From the NCBI GenBank assembly GCA_013400975.1, contig WBMZ01003304.1:238718-302717 (forward strand): a DNA stretch of 64,000 nucleotides. The letters run 5' to 3'. A model generated the notes under the pieces. It was not told the DNA's origin. It searched no databases and saw only the letters and a list, made by a program, of their open reading frames with translations. This document shows positions 25,001 to 37,245 of the stretch, one piece after another. Both the position numbers and the translations under genes were made by a program. Within the stretch, counting starts at the first letter, position 1. Each line of letters begins with the position of its first letter. Origin of the DNA: Atrichornis clamosus (taxonomy: Eukaryota; Chordata; Aves; Passeriformes; Menuridae).

Positions 25001-27326
25001 CTCAAAAACTTTTGTTGTCTAAGTTTTGTACCATATCACTTTGACTGGGGGCTCTTTGTTAATTTATGGGTGGGAGGGGTTAAAGTTTAATCAGCTTTTG
25101 TGTACATTGGGAAAAATTTTACTTTTGAGTAAAGACTCAGACTCCTTTAGCTAATTAGATACCAAGGTGATGAGTGCACTATGTACACTTCTGGCAGTTT
25201 CTTTTTCTTATCTCTTCCATCAGTTATTTGGCTGTGAAGTCTGATGTCTGAAACTCTGCCAAGATTTCTGAATGGAGTCCTTCGTGTGGGATTTCTCCAC
25301 CTTTTAGTTCCCATTTCAGGATATAAAAAGTTTTCTGTTTACTTTTATCTTTTTTTCCCCCTCCTGTTTCCTTCCAGCTGGCGATCTGACACCCGATTGA
25401 CTCTCAGTGTCTTGGAGAAACTCCATAAGTATCCATGGATGCTTCTTTTTTAGAGCAGAACTGGCCAACTCAATTTTCTGCAGCAAAGGGGCTCAGAGTG
25501 TAGTGAGAGTAGGGGAAGCTCATGAAATTGTTCCTTCAAGCATTGCGCCAGTGTGTATTCATATAAGATTTTCCTAATATCCAAATAAAGCTGTTAAATT
25601 CTTGAGTGTCCGAGGAGCATCCCATGGCTTGGAGCTCAAGATCCACCCATGGCATGAACTTTCCAGTGGGCTTCAGTGTAAAGCACAGCTAGGGAAGGAC
25701 AGATTCCACAAAACACTATGCCACCCCAAAGATCACCTGCATGTCTCCTGAAGGCAGCGCAAGACACCAGACTGCAGAGGAACTGCTCAAGCACCTTCTA
25801 GAAAATGCCAAGAAGAGGTCTGGAGAGCTAGAACAGCCAGGGTGGGACATGCCAAGGCTGCTGTGGAGCCGTGTGGATTGTGGGGTCTGGCAGGGTCTCT
25901 GAAATCCCTCAGAGGGCTGTGCTGCACTGACAAGTTCTTTGATGGGCTGGGGTTGCTAAAGGCAGTGTGATGTGCTGGTCATCCAGAGTGTTTCGCTAAA
26001 GGTGATTTAGGAGGTCCTGGGGCAGCTTGAACAAACCTTGCAGGTCACTGCCTGCTTTCACACCAGCCTGTGGATCACACAGCCTCCCCTGGGCCATTCC
26101 TGTGGGACTGGTACAATGTTCTCCTACCACAACACTGAGCCTGGCACTTAAGGACATGTGAGGATATCCTGTGGGAAAGATGAGCTGCAGGAGAAAACCT
26201 TCCAGGCACAGCCTGGGAATTGGTGTTTCTGCTGGTCCTGGGCAGGGAGGCTGGGGACCTTCCTATCCCTTCACTAAAGGAACAGCGCAGAGTTGTCTGA
26301 GCTGGAAAATTAAACTCTTTACATCAGACAAATCCAAAGCCAGGAATTAATTTTGGAAGAAGAGTTCCCTATTTTACAAACTCCAGCTGCATCCAAACAG
26401 GTTCAGTGTGGCTTTGCTAAATGCTTCTCTGAGCCCTGACAATCTTTGGAAAGGAACGTGGTCCTCCCCGCCAGCTCCCCAAGAAGGTGAGCGTCAGCAT
26501 GGGATGTGATTTCTACAACTTCTGCACAAAGCAGCTTAGCAATGGGCTCACTGGCTGGTGCAAAAAGCTCCTGGTGCTCCACTTCGTTGCTCTTTCCTGA
26601 ATGTCAGCCACGGCTTTGCAGAGAATTGTTTGCAAAAAGGCAAATGAGTCCAAAGAGAACACAATAAATGAAGCCTTGCACTATACTGGGGATTTTTAGG
26701 GTAAATGTGCTCCCCTCCCTCTAATATTAGCACTGTCTTGTGCAGAGCAAGCTCTGGTCCATACGCCTCGGGGGCAGACTTATAACTTTCCCACTTCCCA
26801 CCCCTGGATGGGATACACCCACTTGGTACCTGGGACGGTACCAAGACAAAAGCATGCAATCCTATGCATGAATCCTATGTTCTCACAAGTGAAACTGGAG
26901 CCAAAGTCTGTTGTTTTTACTTTTAAAAGCTGATGTTATTTTCTTGTCCTTGTAGAAGCAGTTGATTGACCACAGGTTGCTCACATGGAGTTTGCTTTGA
27001 GAGGAGGTTAAGAAAAGACAAGGCCTGGATAGGATAAGGAGTTGGGAAGCAAGAAGAAATTTTCTGAGGTTTTGCAGACTGGGAGATGAATTGTTAAAGA
27101 TTTAAGAGGACTTGCAATAAGGGGCTTAGCTGAAAATGTTTCAACACAGATCACACAGACTCATTATGGCCTGCTTCCCAATTCTGGGTGTCGCAGAAAA
27201 TTCCTCAGGAGGAAAAAGCCATTCTCAGGAGCATCAGGATGTTGGAGTAGACAGAGATGTGCTGACTGAGCAAGGGTGGCGAAGCTGGCAGTGTGACCAG
27301 AGAGGAGAGGCATCAGTGTCTGATTT
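19071..27326. other. Unassigned; GC-richer interval at 20-24 kb
   Basis: No gene is supported. Between about 20.0 and 23.9 kb GC content rises, which produces many overlapping frames on both strands. None shows a domain, consistent splice sites or biased codon use. A candidate conserved AT-rich element lies at about 20830-21010 and a G-quadruplex motif at 22360-22388. An A15 run occurs at 20728-20742. From 24 kb on the text is ordinary AT-rich unique sequence. Confidence 0.5.
22360..22388 (+). other. G-quadruplex motif
   Basis: Five runs of three or four G bases separated by loops of two to four bases (AAA, AGGA, AT, AAA). This meets the canonical four-run rule with one spare run. It sits in the GC-richer interval and has no gene next to it. 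Confidence 0.7.
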
Positions 27327-27575
27327 GGATCACAGGGTGATTCAGGCTGGCAGCGACCTCAGGAGGTGTCTAGTGCATCCTCCTAAGGGAGGACCAGCTG
27401 TGAGATTGGACCAGGATGCTCAAGGCTTTGTCCTGTTGGCTCTTGTCAGTCTCCAGGGATGGCGATGACATGGGCGGTGGGATGGATAGGCTGTCTGGGC
27501 AGCCTTTGCCCATGCTTGGCTGTCTTCATGGAGAAGAATCTTTTCCTTTTATCCATCCCAAACCTCTCTAGTCTC
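27327..27575 (-). mobile_element. CR1 LINE fragment, antisense
   Basis: Read on the plus strand the copy begins 'ggatcacagggtgattcagg', then 'cagcgacctcaggaggtgtc', 'gtgagattggaccaggatgc' and 'tcagtctccagggatggcg'. This is the antisense layout of avian CR1 3' sequence. It is moderately diverged. An open frame covering much of it (27136-27468) is a by-product and not a gene. Confidence 0.85.
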
Positions 27576-29888
27576 TGGTGGTAGCTCAGAATACTCCCCT
27601 AATTCCAGCATCACCTGCAAAATCTCATCCTTCCTCCAAGTTGCTGTAAAAGTGACCCCAGACTGGTCCCAGAACAGACCACTCCAGTACTCCTTTTATC
27701 ACTGGCACTTTTAGAGATCTGCTGGAGAAATTACCTTTTTCCCTCCCTCTGTATCAGATGCCAGTGAGCCATGGGAACAACCCTGATGTTTATCATGGGC
27801 TTGGCTCATCCAGCCAAAGCTGCAAGACTGCTGTTTTTGAAGCAGTTAGTGTCCATAAGTGCCAGATGAAGGTGATGGCTATTTTCACCAAGTGTTTCCC
27901 TCTCCTCCCTCACCCTCATCCCCTCTGCTCTCCCACCAGCAAAAAAAGGGAGAAGAAATGCTCATTGGAGCCCAGCTGGGGAAAGCCAGACTGAGCCATA
28001 ACTAGGTGAAGCAGTCTTTATTGGGATCAGAGGGTTATGGAAAACAGAGTGCAGAAATGCTAAGAGGAAATTACAATTGCTCCCTTTTAATTTTTTTTTT
28101 CTCCCTCTCCTGTCACTGGTTTTTCCTCCTAGGTGTTGGGGTCTTTCCAGAGGCAATCGTTACTGTTAATGATTTTAGCTTGTTGGCTATTATCACATTT
28201 GTGCCTGGGGACTGCAGCTGGCTATCTGGGCTCTGGCAGGCCTTGACAGCAATCAGCTCCTTCCAGCTTCACACTAATTTTCTCGGGGGAGCTCAGAAGA
28301 AAATACTTTTTCGTTCATTTTACCCCTCTTTCTGCGTGTTCCTCCTTTCCTGCTCTCCCACGTCCGGGCTCCCTCCTCTGGGAGCTCTGTCCCAGGAAGG
28401 GGGCAGGCAGGGGAGTCTGGTGGAGAAACCCACGGGCAGGAGTGGGGCACTCGGACGTATCCGGTGGGGGAAACGTCTCCAGGGAAGAAGCACCCCGGCT
28501 TTTGTTACTCAGGTTGTGTTTGGACCCAGGTTTGCATTGCTGCTGCTCCCCCAGCTGCTACAGAGACAAGGAGGGATCACTGTGGTGATTTCATGAAAAG
28601 TGTACGCGGATCTTTTTCAGTGGCTGAGCCTGAGCGCAGAGCTTTTACAGCCTTGAGTTTAATATTCTCTTTTTTCCCTCCATCATCATTTTATATTATT
28701 CAAAGCAAATCAGACAGCCTTTGAAGAACGGCTCAAAGCCTTTTTTCTTTCTTTTCTTCTTCTTCTTTTTTTTTTTTTAAAGGTGGGAAAGAGTGGGAGC
28801 CACCTGGTACTTTTCCTTTCTCAATTCAGTGATTTTATTCATTGGGGAAGAGATCGCTTTGCATCTTGTTCTTTAAAGGAGTGTAAAAGGCAGGTAAGAT
28901 CTGTGTTTCTAAAAGCCCTAAAAGAGAGTGCTTTTCTGTAAGGGTGACCAGCATCTTTCTCACACTGAAAGCAGCCTGGCTGGTGGAAGTGTGGCTCCTC
29001 ATGTGGGGAAGGGCTTTGGTCTGGAGCCACTGTTCTTCACAGAGCTGCTTAGAAAAATCATTGCTCTGAGGCATTCCAGTGACTTTCCAGACTAATCTGG
29101 CAGGCTGGGAGTCTCCAAAGACCACTGAATCAGGTTAGGTGGCCATCAGAAAAGAGGTTACCCAGGTGTAAGTTGCCTTTTGGAGGGTTTTTCGGTGGTG
29201 GGCACTACTTTGGCAAGGGGACCTCTTCCAAGGGAAGTGTCTTTCCTGCTGGAGAGGTGCCCTGGAACAGAGGTCCCAGGCTGCAGCTTGTCAGGGGTCG
29301 AGGTGTCGGCTCTCACAGTTGTCCTGGGACCCACCGGGGTGCCTGGTAAAACCATCCCCTCCACAATGTGTACGTGACAGCTCCTGGCCCTGCTGAAACT
29401 TGGGCTTGTGAAGGCTGAGAGGCTCTACATCGTGATTTTACCCAACTCCCCAGCTCTCGGGGAGACTCTGCTGCTCACTTGGTATTTTCTCAAAAGAACC
29501 ATTTTCAGAGTTAAAACACGCTCCGAAGTGTGTCATTTTAGTGAGTTTGCAAATGTCATGGTGTCACATTGTCCCCCACCTCTTACAGGTGATACGAGCA
29601 CTCTGTGGCATTTCCAGGGGATGTCCTGTATGCTTTTTTTTAGTTGCCAACCTCGTTTTGCCCCAGTTTTGCGGGGCAGAGAAATCCCTGGCAGAGTCAT
29701 GTTCTCTACCAACTCTCTTCGTCATATCCTCTTGCTCCCTCTTAAAAAGGCCCCTGCTTGAGGTTCTCCCAGGGCACATGGTGGTGGGAGGAAAGAACAG
29801 ATCACCAGTGCACTGAAAATGTGGAGATGTGGAGCTTCCTCTGGATCTTCCCCCTGCTGCTCAGGACCTTCCAGACCTGCCCAGCTCT
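27576..29888. other. Unassigned; polypyrimidine tract and longest chance frame
   Basis: It contains a frame of 196 codons (28006-28596) with no recognised domain, preceded inside the frame by an acceptor-like T/C tract ending near 28131. One frame of that length is about what chance gives in a window this size. A 41-base T/C tract lies at 28739-28779. Nothing else is assignable. Confidence 0.45.
28739..28779 (+). repeat. 41-base polypyrimidine tract
   Basis: Continuous T/C run made of TTTC and TTC repeats and ending in a T run. It resembles both a decayed microsatellite and a splice-acceptor tract, but the AG that follows it (after TAAAGG) gives no useful open exon. Confidence 0.75.
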
Positions 29889-30110
29889 GCTGCTCTCACC
29901 ACTCTGAGAGATGCATAAAACAAGTCATCAACCCCAAAGGTAATGGCCTCTCTGGGCAGGCTGCCAGTCATTTAATGCCTTCGCTAATCATCTAGAAGTG
30001 GAAATAAACAACATGTTAATGAAATGTGTGGGTGAAGCTAAACGGGGAGGAGCTAGAGGGGCTGGCTTGGACAGTGGAAGTAAAACAAAAAGATTTGAGG
30101 AGGCTGGAAA
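29889..30110 (+). repeat. Local duplication, copy A
   Basis: A direct repeat of 31867-32082, lying about 2 kb upstream of it. In the best core (29915-30026 against 31889-31999) a hand alignment gives about 90 identical columns of 112 with one gap. Conserved blocks include 'ctgggcaggctgccagt', an NFI-like hyphenated palindrome, and 'catgttaatgaaatg', which has a homeodomain-type TTAATGA core. Similarity continues more weakly on both sides. No coding signal is evident, although antisense frames in both copies share a short peptide stretch as a consequence. Confidence 0.75.
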
Positions 30111-31866
30111 GACAAGCAAGATGTTATAGCTTGATGTTTGTCTCGGGAATACTGTGAATACAAGTGGGCGGGGAAGTAGAGATAAAAGGCCACGTGAGAA
30201 CATTTGGTGCCTGGGGGTGAAGAGCAAATTCAGCTTCTCACATACAGCTCAGCTGCGAGCTCCTGAAAGTGGGGATGCAGCAGTGTGTGTCAGTAGAGTG
30301 AAGGACACAGGAGCACACCTCTGGAATAATGTGTGATGCCTTTGGCCAGGAAGGTGTTGGGAAGACTGGCAGCAAGGTGAAGGGAGAGTAAAATCATAAG
30401 GAATGCCTGAAACACTACAAAAAAGTCTGTGCCCCACATGGGTGGCCCTTGGTGGAAGGGCTTTGAGTGAAAAACACTATCAAGCCTGTCTGAAATAGCA
30501 GTGTATCAGGGGGAGGAAGTTACTTGGACAGAAAGGAGGCTTTTTACTCAAATTCACTCTGTCAGTTCCTAATGGCAGGATCTGCTGTCCATGGGCTATA
30601 GGGAGAGACCTGTTACTCCAGGGTCTAAAGAGTTTGGTTTCCTTAACCCAGCTGACTGGGGGCCAAGACGGGATCCAGTGGTTCCACAAAGGTTCCCCTG
30701 TGGGCAGGATGGAGGAGAAAAGCTCTATGGCAATACTGGAACAGGAACAAACAAATGTGTCTTGTGTGAGGAATCTAGAGGGAGTTCTACAGACCTTTTG
30801 TGATGATGGCTGGCAACAGCCTGATCTAGGAAAAAGAAGGAGTAAAGAAGGAATGTATTCTGAAGATGTCCCTGTGCTAGTGTTGCAAATTGTTAGAGTG
30901 ATAACAGGGGCTGAAGGGGTTGAAGAGCAGGTCCCTGCCAGTCCTGTGTGGGTAGGACTGATAGTCTAGGTGTCCAAGGAGGAGATGGCCAACAGCCCAA
31001 GGGGACAGTGTGGAGGCACTGGAAATATGATCAGAGATCAGTCAAAATCATTCTGAATCAGAATTTTCAAGTGACCTTTCTGTTGACATTTTTGCCAGTT
31101 ATTGGTATATTTTGAATGTGCCAATTCCCTTTCACCTTTCCTTCCCTTCAGCTTTCCCTGGCAGAAAAAAAAAATCATATTAAAAAGAAAATGGATGAAT
31201 ATTTAATGAAAATGTGCTGCCAGTTCTCTGCTCTGTTCACTTCAGAATAGCTGTTGCAAGGAACCAAAGCCCCTTTGTCCTGGTCTGAGCTTTCTCCTGG
31301 CTCCACAGATTGCCTTGGGTTCATTTCATACCTGGTCTGGGTTACTAAAAAGATTTTCTGAGTTCCTGAGTTGAACACAAACTTTTCCCTGCAAAATCTC
31401 TGCGAAGTTCCTTAGAGGACTTTTCTGAGGGAAACCTATGAGAACTTCAAGAGCCTGAGTTGTGGATGTGAGTTCTCCTGTGAGGAGATAAATCCCTGTG
31501 CCAGAGCAAGTAAGATGACAGGCTGAAATTAGTCAGTAAGTTTGTTGGCTCATCTTTCAGCTGACAAACAGAAGGAATTTGTGATACAAGGGGCCTAGAA
31601 AGAGATTGTCCTAAAATTCAGCCCCAGATGTGGACTCATTCCAAACCAAGGGATTTTAAGAGGAAGAAGGGGTGGCAAAGGCTTATTTCAAGAAAATGGT
31701 CTACATAAAAGTGTCAGAAGCACGCCCATGAGAGAAGGACCTACCTGAGTGAGGAGTTTAAAGGCAAAGCAGAGTGGGAGATTTACTGGGAAAGGCCAGA
31801 AAGCCGCCTCTCTCATCTCTGCACCTGGCTCGGGTCTTTCCATGTCCACCCATCTCTGATGCATTT
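30111..31866. other. Spacer between the duplicated copies, unassigned
   Basis: Unique-looking sequence with only short chance frames and no recognised mobile element. The part directly before copy B (31800-31866) has a weak resemblance to sequence before copy A, so the original duplicated unit may have been longer. Confidence 0.5.
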
Positions 31867-32082
31867 GCTGCTCTCTCAGGGAGGGAAAATAAAACAAGTC
31901 ATCAACCCCGGAGATCGCAGCCTCCTGGGCAGGCTGCCAGTTGTTTAATATTGCTGCTAATGATCTACAAGCAGAAGTAAACAGCATGTTAATGAAATGA
32001 GTGAAGGAGGCTGAACTGGGGAAAGCTACAAGAGCTGGTTTGGAGAGGAAATTAAATGCAAAGGTTTGGGGAGGGCAGAAAC
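31867..32082 (+). repeat. Local duplication, copy B
   Basis: The second copy of the 29889-30110 segment in the same orientation. It keeps the NFI-like palindrome block, the TTAATGA block and the shared block that begins at 31889. The divergence shows the duplication is old. It could be two insertions of one unknown interspersed repeat rather than a tandem duplication; a third copy was not noticed in this window. Confidence 0.75.
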
Positions 32083-32911
32083 TCACCAGGGAGAATCAGA
32101 ACAGGGTTTGGGGGTGGTGCAACAGCTGGAAGCGTGAGGAAAAGCAGGATAGAACAGTTCTGGGAATTTGGCCTATAGCGAGAGGCTGGCGAAGGCCCCT
32201 CAGCAGCAACGAGGAGACAGCTCCGGGTGAGAGACATCAGGAGTGGAGGTTGCGTGTCAGAGGTGCAGACCAGCCTGTTGTCTTCTCTCCGTCATGGTGG
32301 CTGCCCATGAATTTACCTCTGGATCACTGGAGAGAGCCTGGCCCTGAGCAGAGCATAGCATTGCTCCAGCCCAAAGCTCTTTTCCATAATAACCAACCAA
32401 AAGGAAATGTGCTTGCCCGACATCGTTGCCTGGGATTGAATCAGGGAGTCTTGAGCCTAGCCCAGTGAGGCAGCTGTGAGGACTGAAAGCTTTATATTGG
32501 CAAAGCAGATCTGAAACTCACTGGATTTATGGATCTTGCTTGTCTTGAGTATGGGCAGTGGGAGATGGAAGTTCTGACCAGTGCTGCTACCCGAGCCAGC
32601 AGTGGGGTGAGTTTGTTAGCATCCAGTCCTCGTACGGCCTGCAGGGAAGGGGAAGTCACTTTGGATAAATGGGCCCCCCAACCTTTTAATTTCTCCTGGT
32701 GTTTTTACCCCTCCCTCCCCCTCATTTGAAATTCATTGGCTCTAATTGCAGAGGTACTCAAACTTTGGCTGCATCTGAACTGCAGGTCTTTGAGGGGACT
32801 CGCACGGTAGACAGCGAGATGAATGATTTATTATTATATTATTATTTATTCATTTAAATTCATGAATGCTTATCCAAATCCAAAATTGCCCAATTTCATC
32901 CAGATCTGAAT

Positions 32912-33004
32912 TTATAGATTTTCAGGCCAGATGGGACCGCTCTGATCAGCAGCCTGACCTCTGGCATCGTGCAGGCCAGGGAACGCCACCCGGCAATCCC
33001 CACG
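32912..33004 (-). mobile_element. Ancient CR1 fragment, antisense
   Basis: 'atagattttcaggccagatg', 'ggaccgctctgatcagcagc', 'ctgacctctggcatcgtg' and 'aggccagggaacgccacc' follow the antisense start of an old amniote CR1 subfamily ('...gggaccattgtgatcatct', 'agtctgacctcctg' type). It is short and diverged. Confidence 0.6.
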
Positions 33005-35689
33005 GTGAGGGGAAGCTGCACCACTATGTAAATCAGCATTATCAAGCTCAGTGGCTTCTCTGTAATGGTCTCTAGTGGAATCTGTGAAATTGCCTGGTGG
33101 TTTGCAGCTCTGCTTCCCAGGATGTGACTGTGCATCACAGAAAAGGCAATTTCTGCTCTGCCCCTCTGTCTGGAAGACAGCTGTGGAGAGGGATACCAGC
33201 AGCAGGTAGGGGCCAGGGGATCAACCACTCTTCTCTACAGCTGTGGGATGGTGAAAAAATACAGAAGACTAATAAAATTCCCTCTAGTGCAAATGAGAAA
33301 AAGTTTCTTTGACTGCAGAGACTTCCAGGAGCCCAAGGGGAGTGAACTCCCCAACCAGGGTGGGTCCTGCCAAGCCAAGTGTGGTGGCTGGTGGCTCAAG
33401 GGAAGTCTCTGTGGACATCTGAGAACAGAAAGCTGTGGGCTTTCCCCATTTCTTCTCTCTTCAGGAATATCCTTTTCAATTTCCTGACTTGTTTCACTGC
33501 TTAAGTCCCTGAACAGTGACACACAACTGAAACCTCAAAAGCCAGGTAGCAATTTCTGCATATTGCCAGGGTTTTGAAAGGAATTTAGGGTTTGGGGTGT
33601 GTTTGGGGAAGAAATTGAGAAGTTGCATAGGAAACGAGTGATTAAAGGCAGATAAATTTGATTGTGGGCAAGCTCAAAATGGGATCCAGCCTATCTTAAA
33701 GAGTGGGATAAGTACTCCATCTCCCAGAAGTTCATTGAAATGTGTCTGTCCATACCCCAAGCAAGTGTTAGAAAACAGGAATTTACCTCTGACAGCAGAA
33801 ACAAGATAAAGCAAACCCCAAAGAGATTATCTTAGTCTGTTTCAAAAGACTTTGTGGTTTTGCTGTAAACCAGCTACCTGGAAGAATTTCCCCCCTCTCC
33901 AGACACTGAAACATTGATTCCCTTCTATTCTTTGTGGAAGGCTGTGGGATGAGACCATGTCTGCTCACCTCTAATGCCACAGGTCCTCAACCCTGGCCAG
34001 CAAGTGCAGGCAGTGGAGAGTGTAGGCAGGTCGAGGAGAGAGATCTGTTCTGCCTTCAGGCAGTGGTCCCAGCCTGCCAGAACCCTGGTCTATTGGGCTT
34101 TCAGTGAGGGGAAGCCCAAAGCTGGGGAGCTGGGCTTGCACACCGATTTATCCTCACAAGTCCACCGGGACTTCCTCATCCATCCAACCTGTGTTATTAT
34201 AAAGCATAAACTGGAAAGAGACCTGTGCTACGCAGGTTTTTGCGTGGTTCTCGTATCTCCTTGGCTAAGGTTTGTTACCCTCCAAATGGCAATAATGATT
34301 CCTGTTGTTTGCTCTCTGTGTTCTCATGGTGACCAGAGCTGGCTTGGTGGGCTCAGCAAGAAAGACACGCCAGCCTCACAAAATGAGAAATTGTTTTGAA
34401 TATTTTAGCACACATAAAACACAAATAAGATGGAAAAAAGAGACCCTAATGGTTTGTGCTGCAGTCATATCTCATGTGGCCCTTCAAAGGAGCCCCAAAG
34501 TCTTCACAGTCTCTTTAACTTCCATAAATTCAAAGATCACCTTATTCAGGATCAGAGGACGGAACCATTTCAGTGGTCCACAGCAGCAATTAAAGATTAG
34601 AAGCACTGTGGCTTTTTTTTTGCAATTCAGGCTGGTGGAATTGAAAGGAGGAGGGTGCAATCATCAGCTGGATGTTGTCCAGGACTCTGAGGCTGCATCT
34701 ATACCTGTAAATTAACTGTAGCTAGGTCTGCTCTCTTGTGCAGAGGCCAGCTGGCACAGGATATCCTGCATCTGTACTGTTGAATTCTCTCACCCTCCAA
34801 AAAGGGGGATTGCATCCAAATTGCCTACTGAGAATGGGCACTAGTCTGTGCTAATTCCCAGGCTGTGTCTAGGCATCATTTGGGAATATCCTAGCTAGAA
34901 TTGTGCCAAAAACATGCCAGGTAGTGTTTTAACAACTTACAATACAGAAGATCAACTTCTAACGTCCAGGGACATTTTCAAAACTGTCCGTTCTGGTGGT
35001 AAAGATGCAGTGTAGGAGTTTATTTTAATGCTTTAGTTAGGATATATCTGGGTTCTGTGGGTACTGCTGGTCAGTCTCTTGTGCACAGGTCCCCTCTGAA
35101 GGCCACTGCACTGCTGGGATTCTTCTTCTTTGCCCACAGGCTCTCTCTGTTTTCCTGGTTGGAGTGACCCACACGGTTTTGCCATGCAGTGGGCAAAACA
35201 GAGGCAGAGGGGAGTCAGGAGAGAATCTGGCATTGCCAAGTACTTCAGGATAGTGTTGAGGACATGGGAGTTGTCAGACATTGGTCCTTCAGATCTGCAG
35301 TGTCTTTGCAGACTGGTTTATGGAGAGATCTGGGGAGTGCTGAAAGTGTTCTTGGGGCACGAGGGCTGCACAAAGGATATGAAACTGCTGCTGCTGGGAA
35401 CAAAGTTCATAAAGCCATCCACTCTACAGATTTGGTGATTGCACTTTTATTTGCTGTCACAGAAGTCTCCCATCCAAGAATGTTTCCCATCTTATAGGAA
35501 GAGCTGACAGGATCTGGACTGCAGTGTGCTGTAAGCTGACGGCATCTCCCTGGTCCAAACCTGGGGTCAAATGAGGGAAAGGTCACGAGTTTGGCTGTGA
35601 AGGCTGTGAAGGAGGCTGTCAAAGGCTTTTTGGGAAGGAGTGTGGGGTGAGCTGACCCCTCTCGCCCTCCCTGACATCCCACACCCTGC

Positions 35690-35960
35690 TAATGGCAGCC
35701 AGAATGACTTTCTGCTAATGCAAATGCTCACAGCTGTATGCTGGATGTTGCTGAGTGGATAATGGCTGATGAGTTTGCCTGTAGACAGTCACTCCACTAC
35801 CAGTGTGTAATTAATTGCTATGTAAAGTGCTCTGAGATGCGGTGCTGCTGAAACGCCGGGTGTATAAATGCCATCCCCACACAAAAGGGAACAACATGCA
35901 AATTCTCTCAATATATTTTTAAATACGAGCATTTTTCAGCTGTTTGCTCTTTTGTAAAAT
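35690..35960. other. Possible conserved non-coding element with two octamers
   Basis: Two perfect octamer motifs (ATGCAAAT at 35718-35725 and 35896-35903) flank 'gtgtaattaattgctatg' and a TATAAA-like site. The interval carries no repeat family. Motif density suggests a POU/homeodomain-bound enhancer, but this is inference only. Confidence 0.28.
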
Positions 35961-37245
35961 TTATTAGGCCCCCTCCTGGGAACGGGGAGGCAGCAAGGGC
36001 AGTGCGCATGGATGAGCTGGCTTCCAGGGGCTCCGACTGTTCCTGCTGCTCAGCCCCGGACTCCGGGGGGTCATCTGTTTTTCTTCTCCAATTCCCTTAA
36101 CCTCTGTTTAATTTTTGTTTCCCCTTTTGCTGCTGCCTGCCTGCCTGGGGAGGGCAGCAGGGAAGGAAAGTGCTCTCTGTGCAAAGGGCAGAAGTTTGTA
36201 AGGGCTCCAGCCTCTGTTTCCTTGTGAACCAGAGGGGTTCTTGTCCTGCTTCCTAAGGAAATGTCTTGTCCCAACTGGATGCAACCCATGGAGGTGGTTT
36301 CAGGCCAGCAGGAGCTGCAAAGGCAGTGTGGTGTGGTGGCAGCAAAGGAAAAAGCCCTACCTGGCTATCTGCAGAGCTCTAACACCAGCTCTGAGGAACC
36401 AGTGGGAAGGATAGAATGTCTTCCCTGGGTTCTCCTCTCCTTCTGTCACAAGGAGATTGACAAGTCTCAGCAGCGTGGCCTGGATGCAAGGCTATGAAAT
36501 CTTGAGTGCTGCAGATTACATGAAGAAGGCAAAATGACTTCCCACGTGGCAGAGAGGAGAGGACATCCAATGAAAATACCACACAAGTTTAAAACAAAAA
36601 AAGGGGAGTAGTTATCTTTGGGGCATACAATCCTGCTAGGAAGTTCCTTTTGACAGTGAAAAACTAAAATGCAAACTGATTAAAAAGAGGTAGAGTAACT
36701 CAGGCCCACTGCTGACTGTAGGACACAACAGTTTGGTTGTTATTGCTGCTCCTAAACATCCAGCTGTCAGAAATGTGGAGATTATGTGGGGGTGTGGATG
36801 TGTGGCAGTTCTTGCAGTAATTTCATAGGTCTCTGTTGCTGTTAAATGGAGAGAAATAGGACATAAAGACTATATGGACTGGAAATCTATGTTTCTTTTA
36901 CATGCTGATATTTGATAGATTGAGCAATGGGTAGTTGACAGATCTTGGACAGAAATTATGAGCAGGAAATCTGTTTAATGAGCACTTTCCTATGGCATTC
37001 CTGAGAAGGCAGTCATAACTTAGATGCAAATTAATGTTTCCATCAATGGTCTGGAAATACATAAAAACAACGCTGCTGGCTAAATTGTACAGATAACCTA
37101 AAGTTTGGAGGAGTGATTAATATGGCTTGAGAATGTGTGTAAAGGACATCAGCAATCCAGGCATGTAGAACACACATTTTCACATCATCCAATGGGGAGA
37201 CAGAATAGGAACCAGGAGGTTGAAGCTGTGGACTGGTGAACATCA

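Larger units (their letters stand above)
32083..37245. other. Unassigned, with possible regulatory element near 35.8 kb
   Basis: No gene is supported. An old CR1 fragment lies at 32912-33004 just after an AT triplet-rich stretch (32828-32860). A 155-codon frame (32001-32468) begins inside duplication copy B and shows nothing protein-like. A candidate regulatory stretch is at 35690-35960. The rest is ordinary unique sequence. Confidence 0.5.

Noticed and set aside
29988..32086. Two antisense frames sharing a THFINMLF-type peptide
   Set aside because: The shared peptide comes from the duplicated DNA segment. Neither frame shows codon bias and the similarity is equally strong at silent and non-silent positions by eye.
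32001..32468. 155-codon plus-strand frame
   Set aside because: It starts in duplication copy B and shows no domain or splice context. Its peptide has no protein-like pattern.
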